Part shown: positions 55,216 to 63,961 of the stretch, piece by piece | Position numbering within the stretch: position 1 is the stretch's first letter | Layout: every line of letters starts with the position of its first letter | Assembly: GCF_018131185.1 (NCBI RefSeq) | Contig: NZ_JAFCJE010000006.1 | Location: forward strand, 248,001 to 312,000 | Source of the DNA: Bradyrhizobium diazoefficiens | GTDB lineage: Bacteria; Pseudomonadota; Alphaproteobacteria; Rhizobiales; Xanthobacteraceae | Direction of reading: 5' to 3' | Length of the DNA stretch: 64,000 nucleotides | Translations under genes and position numbers: made by a program | Notes under the pieces: generated by a model | Database searches by the model: none | The model's input: the letters and a program-made list of their open reading frames with translations, nothing else | What the model was told of the DNA's origin: nothing

Positions 55216-56349
55216 ATGATACCCGCATGCCTCTCGGACGATTTGCTTCTTTGCCCCGAGCGAGAGGACATCTCCGCTGAATTCACGCGGCTGCTCATCG
55301 CCGCCCAGGATGGCGGAGCCACGATCGCCGAATGCCTGATGATCGCGCGGCAATTGAAGGGGGGCGATGACCGCTCCTGGCATCGCGAGTGGAAGAGGCT
55401 GGCGCAGGCCAATCGGCAGCGCGCCGAGGCCGCGTTCGCCGAAGGTCACATGGCGAGTGCCCAGCGCAACTGGCTGCGCGCCATGAATTACTACGGTGCC
55501 GCGGCGATGCCGCTCGAGCCGGACGACGAGCGCCGCTGGGTTGCCGTGCTCGCGATGCAGGAATGCGCGCGCCGCTATCTTTCGGCGCGTAGCCCGGCGG
55601 GCGAGGTCGTAACGATCCCCTGGCTCGACGGCCACGCATTGCAGGGCTACTTCCTCCCTGCGCAGCCGGGAGGCGGCCAGGCGCCGACAGTGATCTGCAT
55701 CGGCGAGCCCGGCCATCGCAAGGAAGAGTTCCTGTTCAAGCTCGTGCCGCATGCGCGCGAGCGAGGATTCTCGATGCTGGCCCTCGACCTGTTCGGCGAC
55801 CAGCGTGACGATTACATCGATGCGCTGCTGCGGCGCCGGGATATCGAGGGCGCGATTCCTTGCGTCATGGACTATCTCGAGACGCGCAGCGACGTCGATT
55901 TCGCGCGCGTCGGGATCATCGCCGACGGCTGGGGCTCGTCCTTTGTCGCGCGCGCCGTGTTGCAGGAGCCGCGGCTTGCCGCCGCCGTCTGCGACGGGGG
56001 CCTGTGGGACCTGCACGAGCGGGCCTTCTTTGCCAGCCGATTCGCGAGGAGCGACCTCAGCATCGTGCCGGTGCCGCACGCGCCGCTGATGGCCTCCAGC
56101 GCCGACTGTCCGGTGCTGATCACGCTCGGCGAGGACGGCTGGCTCAAGGCCGACCGGGCGCGTCAGATCGTCCAGAGCTCCCGGCTCGGCAGCTCGAATG
56201 TCATGCTGAAGGTGTTCACTGCGGCCGAGACCGGCGCAGCGCAGGCCCATGCGGACAATCCGAGCCTTGCCAACGAGTACATCTTCGATTGGCTCGAATC
56301 GCGGCTCGGCCCCGCCGGGGCGGATCTGAGCGCCGTCGTAGGGCGCTAG
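55216..56349 (+). CDS. Alpha/beta-hydrolase-fold protein lacking the nucleophile serine
   Basis: A 377-residue protein with an alpha/beta hydrolase core from about 130 onward (TVICIGEPGHRKEEFLF, then FSMLALDLFGDQ). At the nucleophile elbow the family's G-x-S-x-G reads ADGWGSSF, with Gly in the Ser position, while the His region (AQAHADNPS) remains. The N-terminal half is helical. It may be catalytically dead or use another residue. Its stop overlaps the stop of the convergent MarR gene by three bases. Confidence 0.8.
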   Translation: MIPACLSDDLLLCPEREDISAEFTRLLIAAQDGGATIAECLMIARQLKGGDDRSWHREWKRLAQANRQRAEAAFAEGHMASAQRNWLRAMNYYGAAAMPLEPDDERRWVAVLAMQECARRYLSARSPAGEVVTIPWLDGHALQGYFLPAQPGGGQAPTVICIGEPGHRKEEFLFKLVPHARERGFSMLALDLFGDQRDDYIDALLRRRDIEGAIPCVMDYLETRSDVDFARVGIIADGWGSSFVARAVLQEPRLAAAVCDGGLWDLHERAFFASRFARSDLSIVPVPHAPLMASSADCPVLITLGEDGWLKADRARQIVQSSRLGSSNVMLKVFTAAETGAAQAHADNPSLANEYIFDWLESRLGPAGADLSAVVGR

Positions 56350-56903
56350 AAGTCGAGGGAGATCCGGACGCAGGCCTTCTCGAGGCGATTCTTCAGCGTC
56401 GCGAGCTTGGTGGTGAATTCGGTCAACTCGTTCTCGTCGAACTCCTGGAAGACGAATTCGCGGATCGTCTTGTACTGCTCGTTGAGGCTCGTGATGTGCT
56501 TCTGCGCCTTCTCGGCCAGCGACAGCCGCACCACGCGGGCGTCGGTCGGCGAGGGGCGACGGCGCAACAGGCCCTTCTTCTCGAGCAGCTTGGACTGGGT
56601 GGTGACGAAAGACGGATCGACGTGGAGGAGCTTGGAGACGACGTTGACCGGGATGCCGTCGTCCTTGTCGAGGTCGGAGATCGCCATCAGGATCAGCCAT
56701 TGCGGGCCGCTGATGCCGAGCGTCTTCGCCCAGAACTGACGCAACTCCTCCAGATACATGTTGATCGACGATATCTCCCAGGTGAAGCGCCTGATGATAT
56801 CCAGGTTGCCGATCGAGCGCAGGCGCGCTCCTTCTTTCCTCGTCGCGGACACTGCGTCTCTCCCGTGAACCGATTGTTCGGGCCGGTGCTCGTGGATGGG
56901 CAT
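56346..56903 (-). CDS. MarR-family transcriptional regulator
   Basis: A 185-residue winged-helix regulator, with WLILMAISDLDKDDG, then VVSKLLHVDPSFVTTQSKLL for the recognition helix and RRPSPTDARVVRLSL for the wing. ATG at 56903 (MPIHEHRP); the conserved part begins near RRFTWEISSI. A perfect inverted repeat 41 bases upstream is a likely autoregulatory operator. It converges on and slightly overlaps the hydrolase gene. Confidence 0.86.
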   Translation of the reverse strand: MPIHEHRPEQSVHGRDAVSATRKEGARLRSIGNLDIIRRFTWEISSINMYLEELRQFWAKTLGISGPQWLILMAISDLDKDDGIPVNVVSKLLHVDPSFVTTQSKLLEKKGLLRRRPSPTDARVVRLSLAEKAQKHITSLNEQYKTIREFVFQEFDENELTEFTTKLATLKNRLEKACVRISLDF

Positions 56904-56943
56904 TAGTCCACGCAAGCCTGCTCTGACGCAAGTGCAGAGCAAA

Positions 56944-56965
56944 GTAATTTCGTCATGAAAATTAC
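56944..56965 (-). promoter_or_regulatory. Candidate MarR operator
   Basis: GTAATTT-N8-AAATTAC, a perfect 7-bp inverted repeat with 8-base centre CGTCATGA, 41 bases before the MarR start codon. Size and symmetry are typical for MarR dimers. The rest of the 348-base gap to the porin holds an AT-rich stretch at 57020-57065 that may be the porin promoter. Confidence 0.5.
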
Positions 56966-57251
56966 AAATATGACCGACTCAGGGGATCGGCTGGGGGTGT
57001 TGCGCGCGGGGCACAGGCTTAGTGAAACCACAAAGCTTAGTAGATAAAGTATTTTGAGTAGCTGAATGGCGCAGATATGTTGCTCATGGCGGTGGGGGGT
57101 ACTCGATCGTCCCGTTGCAGGTGGTTCGCTCACGTCACTCCCGAAGGCGGGTGTGTCCGGAAGCGCAAAGTGACCGAGCGGATTCGAAGAGACGGGGATC
57201 TGGGGGGCCTTTCGGTCCAGTCTCCGTAAAATAGCAACTTGGAGGTTTTAA

Positions 57252-58739
57252 ATGAAGATGGTGAAGAGCCTTTTGCTCGGCACTGCGGCGGGACTGATCG
57301 CCGTCGGTGGAGCTCAGGCGGCTGATCTCCCCGTGAAGGCCAAGGCGGTCGAGTACGTGAAGATCTGCTCGCTGTACGGTGCCGGATTCTACTACATGCC
57401 GGGCACTGACACCTGCATCAAGCTGGGCGGCTATCTGCGTGCCGACGCGGTTGTCGGCGCGAGCCCCTACAGCTTCCAGCAAAGCGGCTCGAGCGGCAAT
57501 CAGGGCTCGAACAACCGTCTGACCAATTACTGGTACAGCCGCGCCCGTTTCGACTTCACCGTCGATACCCGCACGGCGACCGAATACGGTGTGGTGCGCA
57601 CCTACGCCGATGTGGTCGCCACCTATGACAGCCCATCCGTCACCGGCAGCGGCGGCGGCACGACGGCCCCGACCGGCGCGGCCTCGCTCGGCCTCTTCCA
57701 CGCCTTCATCCAGTTCGCCGGCTTCACCTTCGGCCGCACGGTTTCGATCTTCGACGCTCCGTGGCAGAGCTATCCGGCAGGCGGCCCCGACACCATTCCG
57801 GGCGGCAGCAACCACACCAACGGCGTCAATCAGGTTGCCTACACGGCTGATTTCGGCCAGGGCATCACCGCTTCGTTCGCGTTGCAGGATGAATCGACGG
57901 CAACCAACGGCCAGTCGAACCTCTGGAACGTGTCGACCGGTACGGCCGCTCAGTTCGTGACGGGCGTCTACGGCACCAGCGCCTGGGGCGGCACCCGTAC
58001 GCCCGACATCATCGGTCAGGTTCGCGTCGACCAGGCCTGGGGTCTGGCCCAGATCTCGGTCGCGGCGCATGACATCCATGCGGCCTACTACGGCGCGACG
58101 GAAACCAGTGGTCACCCGTCCGACAAGTGGGGCTGGGCCGTGCAGGGTGCCTTGTCGATCAAGAACATCCCGACCGGCGCGGGCGACGTCATCAACCTGC
58201 AGGCCGTCTACACCGACGGTGCAACCCGCTACAATTTCCAGAGCCTGTTTCCGCAGAGCTTCTTCATGTTCAGCGGTAGCGGCACCGGAGCCTATCAGAG
58301 CACCGGCTTCGCCGGAGTTGCCGACGGTGTCTTCGGGATCGGGACCGGCATCGATACGGTCAAGACCTGGGGCGTTCGCGGTGGCTTCACCCACAACTGG
58401 AGCCCGAACTGGACGAGCGGCGTCTATGGCGGCTATGCCCAGCTGAAGTACGGCGATGCGGGCAAGGCCCTGATCTGCACCAACTTCGCAGCGATTGCCG
58501 TGCCCGGTGCGACCTGTAATCCGGACTTCAACTTCGCGGTCGTCGGCGTCAATACCGTGTGGACTCCGGTCAAGGGCCTCGCATTCACTGCGGACGTGAG
58601 CTGGTCGCGTCTGGACCAGAAGTACTCCGGCGCCATCGCGAGCCCGGGCGTTGCCACCGCGGCAAAGCCGGCGGCAGTGTACGAGCTGAAGGATCAGAAC
58701 TCGGTCAGCATGCTGCTCCGCGCTCAGCGTAACTTCTAA
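57252..58739 (+). CDS. Major porin, Omp2b/Porin_2 family
   Basis: Outer-membrane general porin of 495 residues. Signal peptide (SLLLGTAAGLIAVGGAQA, cleavage near residue 24), then DLPVKAKAVEYVKICSLYGA, the family's start, two Cys pairs and a typical C-terminal strand ending in LRAQRNF, with Phe at the end. GGAGG lies seven bases before the ATG. Likely highly expressed. Confidence 0.93.
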   Translation: MKMVKSLLLGTAAGLIAVGGAQAADLPVKAKAVEYVKICSLYGAGFYYMPGTDTCIKLGGYLRADAVVGASPYSFQQSGSSGNQGSNNRLTNYWYSRARFDFTVDTRTATEYGVVRTYADVVATYDSPSVTGSGGGTTAPTGAASLGLFHAFIQFAGFTFGRTVSIFDAPWQSYPAGGPDTIPGGSNHTNGVNQVAYTADFGQGITASFALQDESTATNGQSNLWNVSTGTAAQFVTGVYGTSAWGGTRTPDIIGQVRVDQAWGLAQISVAAHDIHAAYYGATETSGHPSDKWGWAVQGALSIKNIPTGAGDVINLQAVYTDGATRYNFQSLFPQSFFMFSGSGTGAYQSTGFAGVADGVFGIGTGIDTVKTWGVRGGFTHNWSPNWTSGVYGGYAQLKYGDAGKALICTNFAAIAVPGATCNPDFNFAVVGVNTVWTPVKGLAFTADVSWSRLDQKYSGAIASPGVATAAKPAAVYELKDQNSVSMLLRAQRNF

Positions 58740-58763
58740 GATCAATCTCGCCGATTGATCAGA

Positions 58764-58795
58764 GAACCCCGGCGGGAAACCGCCGGGGTTCTTGT
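58764..58795 (+). terminator. Rho-independent terminator after porin
   Basis: GAACCCCGGCGG pairs with CCGCCGGGGTTC around GAAA, followed by TTGTG. It lies about 25 bases after the porin stop. Confidence 0.8.
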
Positions 58796-58944
58796 GTGCT
58801 CTCGTCATTCTCGGGTTTCTTCCGGGGCCGAGCGAAGCATCGGCGCTCAGGCCGTCCGATGGCGTTCCACAGAAAAGCTGGAAGCTTCGGTGCGTTCGCT
58901 TCTGATAATTATTTACTTACGTGAGTTACTAAGCTATATAGCGC

Positions 58945-59024
58945 TTGGCTGACAATGAGAGTTGTCACTCCTGGCTTCATGCTAGGCCTCCGAAACCTCC
59001 GGCAATGCCCTGCCGGAGGTTTTT
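58945..59024 (+). ncRNA. Candidate small RNA
   Basis: An approximately 80-base unit: hairpin TGACAA-TGAGAG-TTGTCA (58950-58967), a single-stranded part with ACTCCTGGC that could pair with ribosome-binding sites, and a perfect 12-bp terminator (58993-59022, AAACCTCCGGCA/TGCCGGAGGTTT) with a TTTTT tail. A TATA-rich stretch (58930-58940) lies just upstream. No gene precedes the terminator on this strand. The alternative is that the terminator serves the minus-strand gcrA-like gene. Confidence 0.4.
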
Positions 59025-59061
59025 CGTTTGCGATGAGCCTTTTTGCGATGAGCCCTGCAGG

Positions 59062-59535
59062 CTAAGCGCGTGCGACGCGCAAGCGCGCATTCGGCCGGTA
59101 GGCGAGGCGGCTGTGGCCGGCGCAATAGGGCTGGCCGTCGGGCGCGGAGTTGCCGCAGAAGCAGAAATCCTCGGCGCCCGGCGTCGAGATCGGCCAGCGG
59201 CAGCGGTTCTCGGCAAGCTCCAGCAGCGAGCAGCGGTTGGCGTCGTCGATGGGACCTGTCACCACGGGGGCGTCGGTGTCGCCGTAGATCGTGGCGAGCA
59301 TTTCATATTGCAGCCGTGGCACGGCCCTCGATGCCCGCGCCAGGCCCCGCTCCTGAACCTTGCGGTCGTCGTTCGTCCTGCCACGGGTCAGATTGAGGCG
59401 AGACAGCTTGCCGATCACGGCGTTGCGGCTGACTCCGATGTCGGCTGCGATCTCGCGGCAGGAGAGGCCGGCCTCGAAGTGCCGCTTCAGAAGTTCGATG
59501 CGTTCGTCGGTCCAGGTCGGGGAGAGAACAGGCAT
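59062..59535 (-). CDS. GcrA-family cell-cycle regulator paralog
   Basis: A 157-residue protein. The N-terminal helix-turn-helix (WTDERIELLKRHFEAGLSCR, AADIGVSRNAVIGKLSRLNL) and the C-terminal Cys/His region (CRWPISTPGA, FCFCGNSAPDGQPYCAGHSRL) match GcrA, the sigma-70-associated activator of methylated promoters. The canonical protein usually starts NWTDERVELLKKLW, so this is probably a paralog rather than the main GcrA. Confidence 0.82.
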   Translation of the reverse strand: MPVLSPTWTDERIELLKRHFEAGLSCREIAADIGVSRNAVIGKLSRLNLTRGRTNDDRKVQERGLARASRAVPRLQYEMLATIYGDTDAPVVTGPIDDANRCSLLELAENRCRWPISTPGAEDFCFCGNSAPDGQPYCAGHSRLAYRPNARLRVARA

Positions 59536-59606
59536 GTGGTGCGGTCCCAGGTTGCAGATGCGGCCTCCGCCTCCCGAGATCCGTCCGCTTCACGTCCGGC
59601 GCGCGC

Positions 59607-59804
59607 TCACGTCCTGCCATTGTCGCGGATCGACAAAAGCCCGTCCTTGATGGCGAGACGGATGCCTTCCTCGATCAGGGTACGCGCGACGCCGGGAACG
59701 CTGGTGCCGTGGGTGCCCTGTCTCACCAGCTTTTCCAGATAGGTGATGGTCGAGAGCGCCAAGGTTACGGGAATACGGTCAGTCTCGGCTTTTTCGGTGG
59801 CCAT
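59607..59804 (-). CDS. Small ribbon-helix-helix-like protein, unknown
   Basis: A 65-residue product, with IPVTLALSTITYLEKLVRQG and TSVPGVARTLIEEGIRLAIK, resembling a ribbon-helix-helix DNA-binding fold (strand then two helices). It lies upstream of the GcrA paralog on the same strand. The fold is inferred from the pattern only. Confidence 0.6.
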   Translation of the reverse strand: MATEKAETDRIPVTLALSTITYLEKLVRQGTHGTSVPGVARTLIEEGIRLAIKDGLLSIRDNGRT

Positions 59805-60004
59805 GGCCCGAACGCTAGCCTCTTACTCAGGTACATAAAAGTAACGATTAAGACTCTATTTAGGTTTGAGGGCGGAAGTCAAATGCAGTCTGCGCTTGAC
59901 GCTCAGCGCTTTGGAATCGCAAAGGAAATTAGTCACGACCGAGCTCGCCGCGCGGAAGACCGGGCGGCGGCGGGCGTCAACAGGTCGGGAAGGGGCGGCC
60001 GGGC

Positions 60005-60946
60005 TCAGCCGTGCACGATCGCCTTTTCGATCATGCAATGGATGCCCTTGGCGCCGTTGACGGTCTGCGTCACCCGCAAATCTGCCGCCAGGCTGCACAG
60101 CGTATAGGCGTCCTCGCGCGACAGGTTTCGCTTCTCGCCGAGCAGTGCGATCATGTCGCGCAGGGCGCGCACCACGCATTGGTCGAGGTCGGGGTCCATC
60201 GCCATCGTCATGTAGTGGGTCGCCGTCTCGGCGCGGGGATAGTCGAACCTGAGGTCCTTGCGCAGCGTCAGGCGGAAGCGGCCCTGCAGCGCAGTCTCGA
60301 TCGCGGTGACGCAGACTTCGCCGTCGCCCTGCGCGCCATGGCCGTCGCCGCAGGAGAACATCGCGCCCGGCACGAACACCGGCAAATAGAGCGTTGCGCC
60401 GGCGCCCAGCTCCTTGTTGTCGAGATTGCCGCCCATGGCGCGCGGGATCAGCGAGGAGATGCGGCCCCAGCTCGGTGGCGGTGAAACGCCCATCACGCCG
60501 AAGAACGGTTTGAGCGGCAGGTCGAGCCCCCACGGCATCCGGCCGACCATCCTGGTACGGTCGAGCGGGATGTTGAGGATGCGCGTCTCATGGAAATCGT
60601 CGGGCAGGGTGCCGGACAGCGGCTTGATCATGTTCCAGCCCCAATCCTGCCGGAGCTGAACGTCGAGGATCTCGACCGCGAGCACGTCGCCCGGCTCGGC
60701 GCCTTCGACGGCGATCGGGCCGGTGAGGATGTGGCCGGGCAACATGCGCTCGTTGTTGGCATGAACCTCGTGCATCTCAGGCGGAATATGAAACTTGCCG
60801 CCGTCGGGCAGCATGTCGGGTCCGCCGCTGATGGTGTCGACCGTCACTTCATCGCCGCTCGCGAGGGTGAGGACGGGCTTGAGCGCGGCTTCGAAGAAGC
60901 CCCAATGGCAGGTTTTCGGGCTGGAATGCAGGTGGTGATGGGTCAT
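60005..60946 (-). CDS. Acetamidase/formamidase family amidohydrolase
   Basis: A 313-residue enzyme of the FmdA_AmdA family that releases ammonia from small amides. Typical elements: HEVHANNERMLPGHILTGPI, VFVPGAMFSCGDGHGAQGDG (the conserved GDxHAxQGDGE region), and TAIETALQGRF. ATG 60946 (MTHHHLHSS) is chosen over a longer frame through a repeat. Which amide it uses is unknown. Confidence 0.88.
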   Translation of the reverse strand: MTHHHLHSSPKTCHWGFFEAALKPVLTLASGDEVTVDTISGGPDMLPDGGKFHIPPEMHEVHANNERMLPGHILTGPIAVEGAEPGDVLAVEILDVQLRQDWGWNMIKPLSGTLPDDFHETRILNIPLDRTRMVGRMPWGLDLPLKPFFGVMGVSPPPSWGRISSLIPRAMGGNLDNKELGAGATLYLPVFVPGAMFSCGDGHGAQGDGEVCVTAIETALQGRFRLTLRKDLRFDYPRAETATHYMTMAMDPDLDQCVVRALRDMIALLGEKRNLSREDAYTLCSLAADLRVTQTVNGAKGIHCMIEKAIVHG

Positions 60947-60978
60947 TTGCCGCGTCCGATCACTTTCATCAGGCCGGA

Positions 60979-61038
60979 CTTGACCCGGCGATTGATCCTC
61001 TTTCAAGAAGATTTCCGAGGATCGCCGGGCGGGTCAAG
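60979..61038. repeat. Palindromic element between the formamidase and ydcF
   Basis: CTTGACCCGGCGAT plus GATCCTC at the left pair with GAGGATCGCCGGG plus GGGTCAAG at the right. It occupies the divergent promoter region and resembles the repeats in the other gaps. Confidence 0.6.
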
Positions 61039-61074
61039 CCCTGCGCAGAGGCAAGATCATCCAGCGAGGCTCCC

Positions 61075-61878
61075 CTGTTTTTCGTTCTGTCCAAGACAAT
61101 CGGCGCCGCGCTGCTGCCGATCAACCTGCTGGTCGAGCTCGGCATCCTGTCGCTGGTGCTGATGGCGACGCGCTTTGCCGCGCTCGGCCGCAAGCTCGCC
61201 GTGACCACGCTGGTGCTGCTGGCGCTGGCGGCGTTCTCGCCGCTCGGCAATCTCCTGATTTATCCGCTTGAATCGCGCTTCCCGGTTTGGGATTCCTCGC
61301 GCGGCGCGCCCGACGGCATCATCGTGCTCGGCGGCTCGGTCGACACCGATCTGTCGGCGGCGCATCGCACGCCTGTCGTCGCGCACGCAGCCGATCGTCT
61401 GTTTGCGCCGGCCGAGCTCGCGCGCCGCTATCCGAATGCGCGCATCGTTTTCACCGGCGGGTCGGCGAATATCATCTCCACCGACGCGAAAGAGGCCGAC
61501 TATTCGGCGCCCATCCTCGAGAATCTCGGCATTCCGAAGCAACGCATGATCCTCGAGCGCAATTCGCGCAACACCTGGGAGAATGCGATCTTCACGAAAG
61601 AGCTGGTGATGCCGAAACCGGGCGAACGCTGGCTGCTGGTGACGTCGGCCTTCCACATGCCGCGCTCGATGGGGATCTTCCGCAAGGCCGGATTTGACGT
61701 CGAGGCCTATCCCGTGGACTGGCGGATGGGCGGACGTGACGACCTTTTTTCCTTCACCAACATGGGTGCGGACGGGCTGGGCCGAACCGAAGTTGCCGTG
61801 CGCGAATGGATCGGCCTCGTGGCTTACCGTCTGATGGGCAGGACCGGCGAGTTGCTTCCGGGGCCCACCAAGGACTAG
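61075..61878 (+). CDS. YdcF-like DUF218 membrane protein
   Basis: A 267-residue membrane-anchored DUF218 protein (the ElyC/SanA group, linked to envelope carrier metabolism). The likely N-terminus FFVLSKTIGAALLPINLLVE begins right after a CTG at 61075 preceded by GCGAGG. Two membrane segments are followed by GIIVLGGSVDTDLS and RNSRNTWENA, and LLVTSAFHMPRSMGIFRKAG. A GTG at 61156 is the only common start but would delete the first membrane helix. Confidence 0.78.
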   Translation: MFFVLSKTIGAALLPINLLVELGILSLVLMATRFAALGRKLAVTTLVLLALAAFSPLGNLLIYPLESRFPVWDSSRGAPDGIIVLGGSVDTDLSAAHRTPVVAHAADRLFAPAELARRYPNARIVFTGGSANIISTDAKEADYSAPILENLGIPKQRMILERNSRNTWENAIFTKELVMPKPGERWLLVTSAFHMPRSMGIFRKAGFDVEAYPVDWRMGGRDDLFSFTNMGADGLGRTEVAVREWIGLVAYRLMGRTGELLPGPTKD

Positions 61879-61934
61879 AACGAGGACCGCAAAACAAGAC
61901 CACGCAAGGCGCGATCGCCTGTCCGGAGGAAGCC

Positions 61935-62717
61935 ATGCAACAGCAGAATGCAGACAGCATCGATCTGGCCGGCCTCGTCGCCGATCTCAACAGCCTGCTG
62001 CGGCTGAAGACGAATGTGATCGGGATGAAGCTGTTCGCGCAAGCGGCCGAGATGGAAGCGATCCCGAAGATCCGGCGGCCGAATGCGATCCACACCACCG
62101 ACCAGATCGTCTCGATGGCCGCACGGCTGGGCTGGACCGTCGGCATCACCGCCGACGATCTCGTCGGCGCGCAATGCCGCGCGGTGATCGGCCTTGCGCC
62201 GCAGGACGAGACATGGCTCGCCGGCGAAAATTATGTCGGGATCTGGCATGGCACGGCGGAAGACGCGCGCAGGCGCCAGGAGGCACTGGACGTGGTTCAG
62301 TTCGGACAATATCGGGCGCTCGCCGTCAGCCCGCTCGCGAGCGGGCGGCTCGATCCGCCCGACATCTGCCTCGTTTATGCGACGCCCGGGCAGATGATTA
62401 TCCTGATCAACGGACTGCAATATACCGGCTACAAGAAGTTCGAATGGGGCGTGGTCGGCGAGACCGCCTGCGCGGATTCGTGGGGCCGGGCGCTCAAGAC
62501 CGGGGAGCCCAGCCTGTCCTTGCCATGCTATGCCGAACGGCGCTATGGCGGCGTGCCGGACGAGGAGATGCTGATGGCCTTGAAGCCGTCGCATCTCGCC
62601 AAGGCGGTTCTGGGCATGAAGGCGCTGGCCAAGAACGGCTTGCGTTATCCGATCCCGCCCTACGGCATTCAAAGCGACGTCCGTGCCGGCATGGGCGTGA
62701 GTTACGCGAAAAAGTAA
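61935..62717 (+). CDS. DUF169-family protein
   Basis: A 260-residue protein of unknown function with the family pattern LKTNVIGMKLFAQAAEMEAI and GLAPQDETWLAGENYVG. GGAGGA precedes the ATG at 61935. It lies 9 bases before the next gene, so the two are probably one transcript. Confidence 0.82.
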   Translation: MQQQNADSIDLAGLVADLNSLLRLKTNVIGMKLFAQAAEMEAIPKIRRPNAIHTTDQIVSMAARLGWTVGITADDLVGAQCRAVIGLAPQDETWLAGENYVGIWHGTAEDARRRQEALDVVQFGQYRALAVSPLASGRLDPPDICLVYATPGQMIILINGLQYTGYKKFEWGVVGETACADSWGRALKTGEPSLSLPCYAERRYGGVPDEEMLMALKPSHLAKAVLGMKALAKNGLRYPIPPYGIQSDVRAGMGVSYAKK

Positions 62718-62726
62718 GGGACGAGC

Positions 62727-63905
62727 ATGAGCTCTGCGAAATTCGACATCGTCGTCTACGGTGCGACCGGTTTCACCGGCCAGCTCGTCGCCGAGTATCT
62801 GACCAGGCAATACAAGACCGACAATTCGCTGAAATGGGCGATGGCCGGCCGTAGCCTCGGCAAGCTGAAATCGGTACGCGATGCGATCGGGGCGCCCGGG
62901 AATACGCCGCTGATCGTGGCCGATGCGTCCGACGCTGCGTCGCTGAAGGCAATGGCCGAGCAGACGATGTCGGTGATCACGACGGTCGGTCCGTATCAGT
63001 TCTACGGCGAGGAGTTGCTGGCTGCCTGCGTCGCCACCGGCACGGATTATTTCGATCTCTGCGGTGAGCCGATCTGGATGCGGCAGATGATCGACAAGTA
63101 CGAGGCGGCTGCGAAAGAGAGCGGCGCGCGCATCGTGTTTTCGTGCGGTTATGATTCCGTGCCGTTCGAGCTTGGGACCTTCTTCGTGCAGGAGGAAGCC
63201 AAGCGGGTGTTCGGCGCGCCGGCGCCGCGCGTGAAGGGCCGCGTGCGCGACATGCGCGGCACGCTGTCAGGCGGCACCGCGGCGAGCGCGAAAGCGACCT
63301 TCGATGCGGTCGCCAAGGACCTCAGCCTCGTCGCCATTCTCAACGATCATTTTGCACTGACGCCCGGCTTCACCGGGCCGAAGCAGCCGAAGGGCAACAG
63401 GGCGATCTTCGAGGAGGATCTGCAATCCTGGGCTGCGCCGTTCATGATGGCGCTGATCAACACGCGCAACGTCCATCGCTCCAACATGCTGATGGGCTTT
63501 CCCTACGGCCAGGATTTCGTCTACGACGAGATGGTCCTCACAGGTCCCGGCGAGAAAGGCGAGGCCAACGCCAAGCGCGTGATGGCCGCCAACGCCGAGA
63601 AGACCGGCCCGAATGCGCCGAAGCCGGGCGAGGGGCCGTCGAAAGAAGAGCAGGAGAACGGCCGCTTCGACCTGCTCTATGTCGCGATCGCGCCCGACGG
63701 CCGCATGGTCCGCGCCGGCGTCACCGGCGACCGCGATCCCGGCTACGGCTCGACCTCGAAGATGATCTCCGAATGCGCGATCTGCATGCTGCGCGATACC
63801 ACGGACGTTCCGGCAGGCTTCTGGACGCCGGGCGCAGCGATGCAGCACAAGCTTATCAAGCGGCTGGTCGATCACGCCGGGCTGACGTTTGGGGTGGAAA
63901 GCTAG
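62727..63905 (+). CDS. Saccharopine-dehydrogenase-like / trans-acting enoyl reductase family
   Basis: A 392-residue NAD(P)-fold oxidoreductase with DIVVYGATGFTGQLVAEYL, then VITTVGPYQFYGEELLAACV and DYFDLCGEPIWM, typical of the saccharopine dehydrogenase-like group. Relatives include trans-acting enoyl reductases of lipid synthesis; the substrate here is unknown. Start ATG 62727. Confidence 0.83.
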   Translation: MSSAKFDIVVYGATGFTGQLVAEYLTRQYKTDNSLKWAMAGRSLGKLKSVRDAIGAPGNTPLIVADASDAASLKAMAEQTMSVITTVGPYQFYGEELLAACVATGTDYFDLCGEPIWMRQMIDKYEAAAKESGARIVFSCGYDSVPFELGTFFVQEEAKRVFGAPAPRVKGRVRDMRGTLSGGTAASAKATFDAVAKDLSLVAILNDHFALTPGFTGPKQPKGNRAIFEEDLQSWAAPFMMALINTRNVHRSNMLMGFPYGQDFVYDEMVLTGPGEKGEANAKRVMAANAEKTGPNAPKPGEGPSKEEQENGRFDLLYVAIAPDGRMVRAGVTGDRDPGYGSTSKMISECAICMLRDTTDVPAGFWTPGAAMQHKLIKRLVDHAGLTFGVES

Positions 63906-63961
63906 TTTCGGATCGTCGGGTGGATTAGCCTCTAGTCCGCCCGACGAGATCGTGCCCGACT

